Part shown: one piece after another, positions 62,977 through 64,000 of the stretch
Layout: each line of letters starts with the position of its first letter
Position numbering within the stretch: position 1 is the stretch's first letter
Source of the DNA: Comamonas halotolerans
Lineage (GTDB): Bacteria; Pseudomonadota; Gammaproteobacteria; Burkholderiales; Burkholderiaceae_C
Length of the DNA stretch: 64,000 nt
Reading direction: 5' to 3'
NCBI RefSeq assembly: GCF_030162935.1
Contig: NZ_JASAUZ010000005.1
Location: 1 to 64,000, forward strand
Translations under genes and position numbers: made by a program
Notes under the pieces: generated by a model
Seen by the model: only the letters and a program-made list of their open reading frames with translations
What the model was told of the DNA's origin: nothing
The model's database searches: none

Positions 62977-63753
62977 CTAAAAGCCCAGGCTGGCCAGCAG
63001 ATCGTCCACCTGGGATTGCGAGGTCACCACGTCAGGGGTGCTGGGGTCTACCACAGGGCCTTGCAGCTTGGGGTGCGAGGGGGCCGCTTGTGCAGATGCG
63101 TTCTCGGAGGCTGGTGTTGCGCTGACTTCTGCCAGGGCTGCAGCCCACAAATCATCCGTTTGCTCTGCCGAGACAGCAGCGCCAGTGACCATGGCAGCAG
63201 CCGCACTGACCTCTCCCTGGTCAAGTAGCGTGGTGCCATTGTTCACCTGTGGTGCGGTTTGCAGCAGCAGCTCCACCAGCTGGCTTTCCAGATCGCTGGC
63301 CAGACGGACAACCTTGGCAATCACTTGTCCGGTCAGGTCATGGAAGTCCTGAGCCATCATGATGTCGGTCAACTGTTGATCCACGATCTCTGTGGATTTT
63401 TCCATGTCTTCCAGGTAATTCATGATGTGCCCTTTGGCCACCGCGGCCACGGGGTCGGCGATCATGGCCTGGCGCATGGCCTTGGTCTGCGCCACGATGG
63501 CAGTTTGCCGCTCTTTGGCGTCATCGACCAGCGTCAGCACTTTTTCCGCAGCTTCACCTGTTAGCCGTGCAATGTACGAAAGACGGTTTTGTGCATCCGG
63601 CAATTCTGCGGTCGCACCACGCAAGCGGTCGGCATAGCCCAGCTCGCGCAGCGAATCATGCAACTGCCGGGTGAGTATGCCGATTTTGTTGTGGACATCG
63701 CCATGGTCGAAACCATGCGACGGTGCGTCGCTGTTGGGCGTTGCGTGGTCCAT
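62977..63753 (-). CDS. cheZ: CheY-P phosphatase CheZ
   Basis: A 258-aa protein that dephosphorylates CheY-P. The long helical hairpin carries the active-site block MMAQDFHDLTGQVI with the conserved Asp and Gln. A flexible Ala/Ser/Pro-rich linker leads to the C-terminal CheY-binding peptide VDDLLASLGF. It begins three bases after the cheY stop. Confidence 0.95.
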   Translation of the reverse strand: MDHATPNSDAPSHGFDHGDVHNKIGILTRQLHDSLRELGYADRLRGATAELPDAQNRLSYIARLTGEAAEKVLTLVDDAKERQTAIVAQTKAMRQAMIADPVAAVAKGHIMNYLEDMEKSTEIVDQQLTDIMMAQDFHDLTGQVIAKVVRLASDLESQLVELLLQTAPQVNNGTTLLDQGEVSAAAAMVTGAAVSAEQTDDLWAAALAEVSATPASENASAQAAPSHPKLQGPVVDPSTPDVVTSQSQVDDLLASLGF

Positions 63754-63756
63754 GGA

Positions 63757-64000
63757 TCAGTTCAAGCCAAGCTTTTTCAAGATCAGGTTGACTTTTTCTT
63801 CCAAGGTCGCCTTGGTGAAGGGCTTGACGATGTAACCTGCCGCGCCCCCTTGGGCGGCAGCCACAATGTCTTCCTTGCGAGCTTCTGCGGTCACCATCAG
63901 CACCGGCAGGTGCTTGAGTTTCTCATCAGCCTTGATTTCGGTGAGTAGCTGAAAGCCATTCATGTTCGGCATGTTGATGTCGGTGACCACGAAGTCAAAC
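63757..64000 (-). CDS. cheY: Chemotaxis response regulator CheY (5' end outside window)
   Basis: The visible 80 codons cover the second half of a single receiver domain. The phospho-acceptor Asp is in [12 protein letters not shown], followed by the Thr in LMVTAEA and the Lys in YIVKPF. No output domain follows, and it is coupled to cheZ, so this is CheY itself. The N-terminal part with the acidic pocket lies beyond the window edge. Confidence 0.95.
   Translation of the reverse strand, partial: FDFVVTDINMPNMNGFQLLTEIKADEKLKHLPVLMVTAEARKEDIVAAAQGGAAGYIVKPFTKATLEEKVNLILKKLGLN

Overview
The window looks like a chromosomal segment of a motile betaproteobacterium of the family Comamonadaceae, most likely Comamonas or a close relative. 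The support is a PhaM-type polyhydroxybutyrate granule protein, the gene order cheY-cheZ-flhB-flhA-flhF-(flhG slot)-fliA, a complete flgA/flgBCDEFGHIJKL block with flgMN, hemE next to priA, and high-GC codon use. The genus is an inference. I see no tRNA, rRNA, prophage or CRISPR array.

Layout. 1-2.9 kb: an AT-rich accessory island with one FAD-dependent (tryptophan-type) halogenase. It is bracketed by two inverted 96-bp copies of the left part of a decayed IS5-family transposase gene. 2.9-14.5 kb: phaM, a broken HTH regulator gene, an MFS transporter fused to a PlsC-type acyltransferase, a three-gene exported/membrane set (secreted Ala/Val-rich protein, DUF2145 protein, coiled-coil zinc-ribbon membrane protein), a MASE1-GGDEF diguanylate cyclase, tgt, a universal stress protein, an unknown gene and the outer-membrane phospholipase A gene pldA. 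14.7-29.5 kb: mostly housekeeping genes (rep, an AEC transporter, priA, hemE, gltS, a DsbD-type reductase, a MATE exporter, a creatininase-family hydrolase, a histidine phosphatase).

29.5-38.5 kb: an iron-linked block made of two converging transcription units, each preceded by a Fur-box-like sequence. One encodes a TonB-dependent receptor and a di-heme peroxidase/MauG-like protein. The other encodes imelysin, a DUF1111 di-heme lipoprotein, a second imelysin and a Tat-exported DUF1513 protein. Together they could form an envelope metal-acquisition and redox system. This is the strongest candidate in the window for an incompletely described system.

38.5-42.5 kb: tandem, translationally coupled PhzF-family genes, a PLP aminotransferase and a LysE-type exporter. 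42.6-64 kb: the flagellar/chemotaxis region. An HDOD protein with a degenerate EAL-like half sits downstream of flgL. flgB through flgL run leftward and flgA-flgM-flgN run rightward, with a clear sigma-28 promoter before flgM. A convergent terminator separates these from the leftward cheY-cheZ-flhB-flhA-flhF-X-fliA block. X occupies the flhG/fleN position but has no visible Walker A motif. cheY is cut by the window edge.

Start sites were moved from the longest ORF wherever a ribosome-binding site, a signal peptide or overlap with a neighbour argued for it. All homology calls come from reading the protein sequences, not from database searches.
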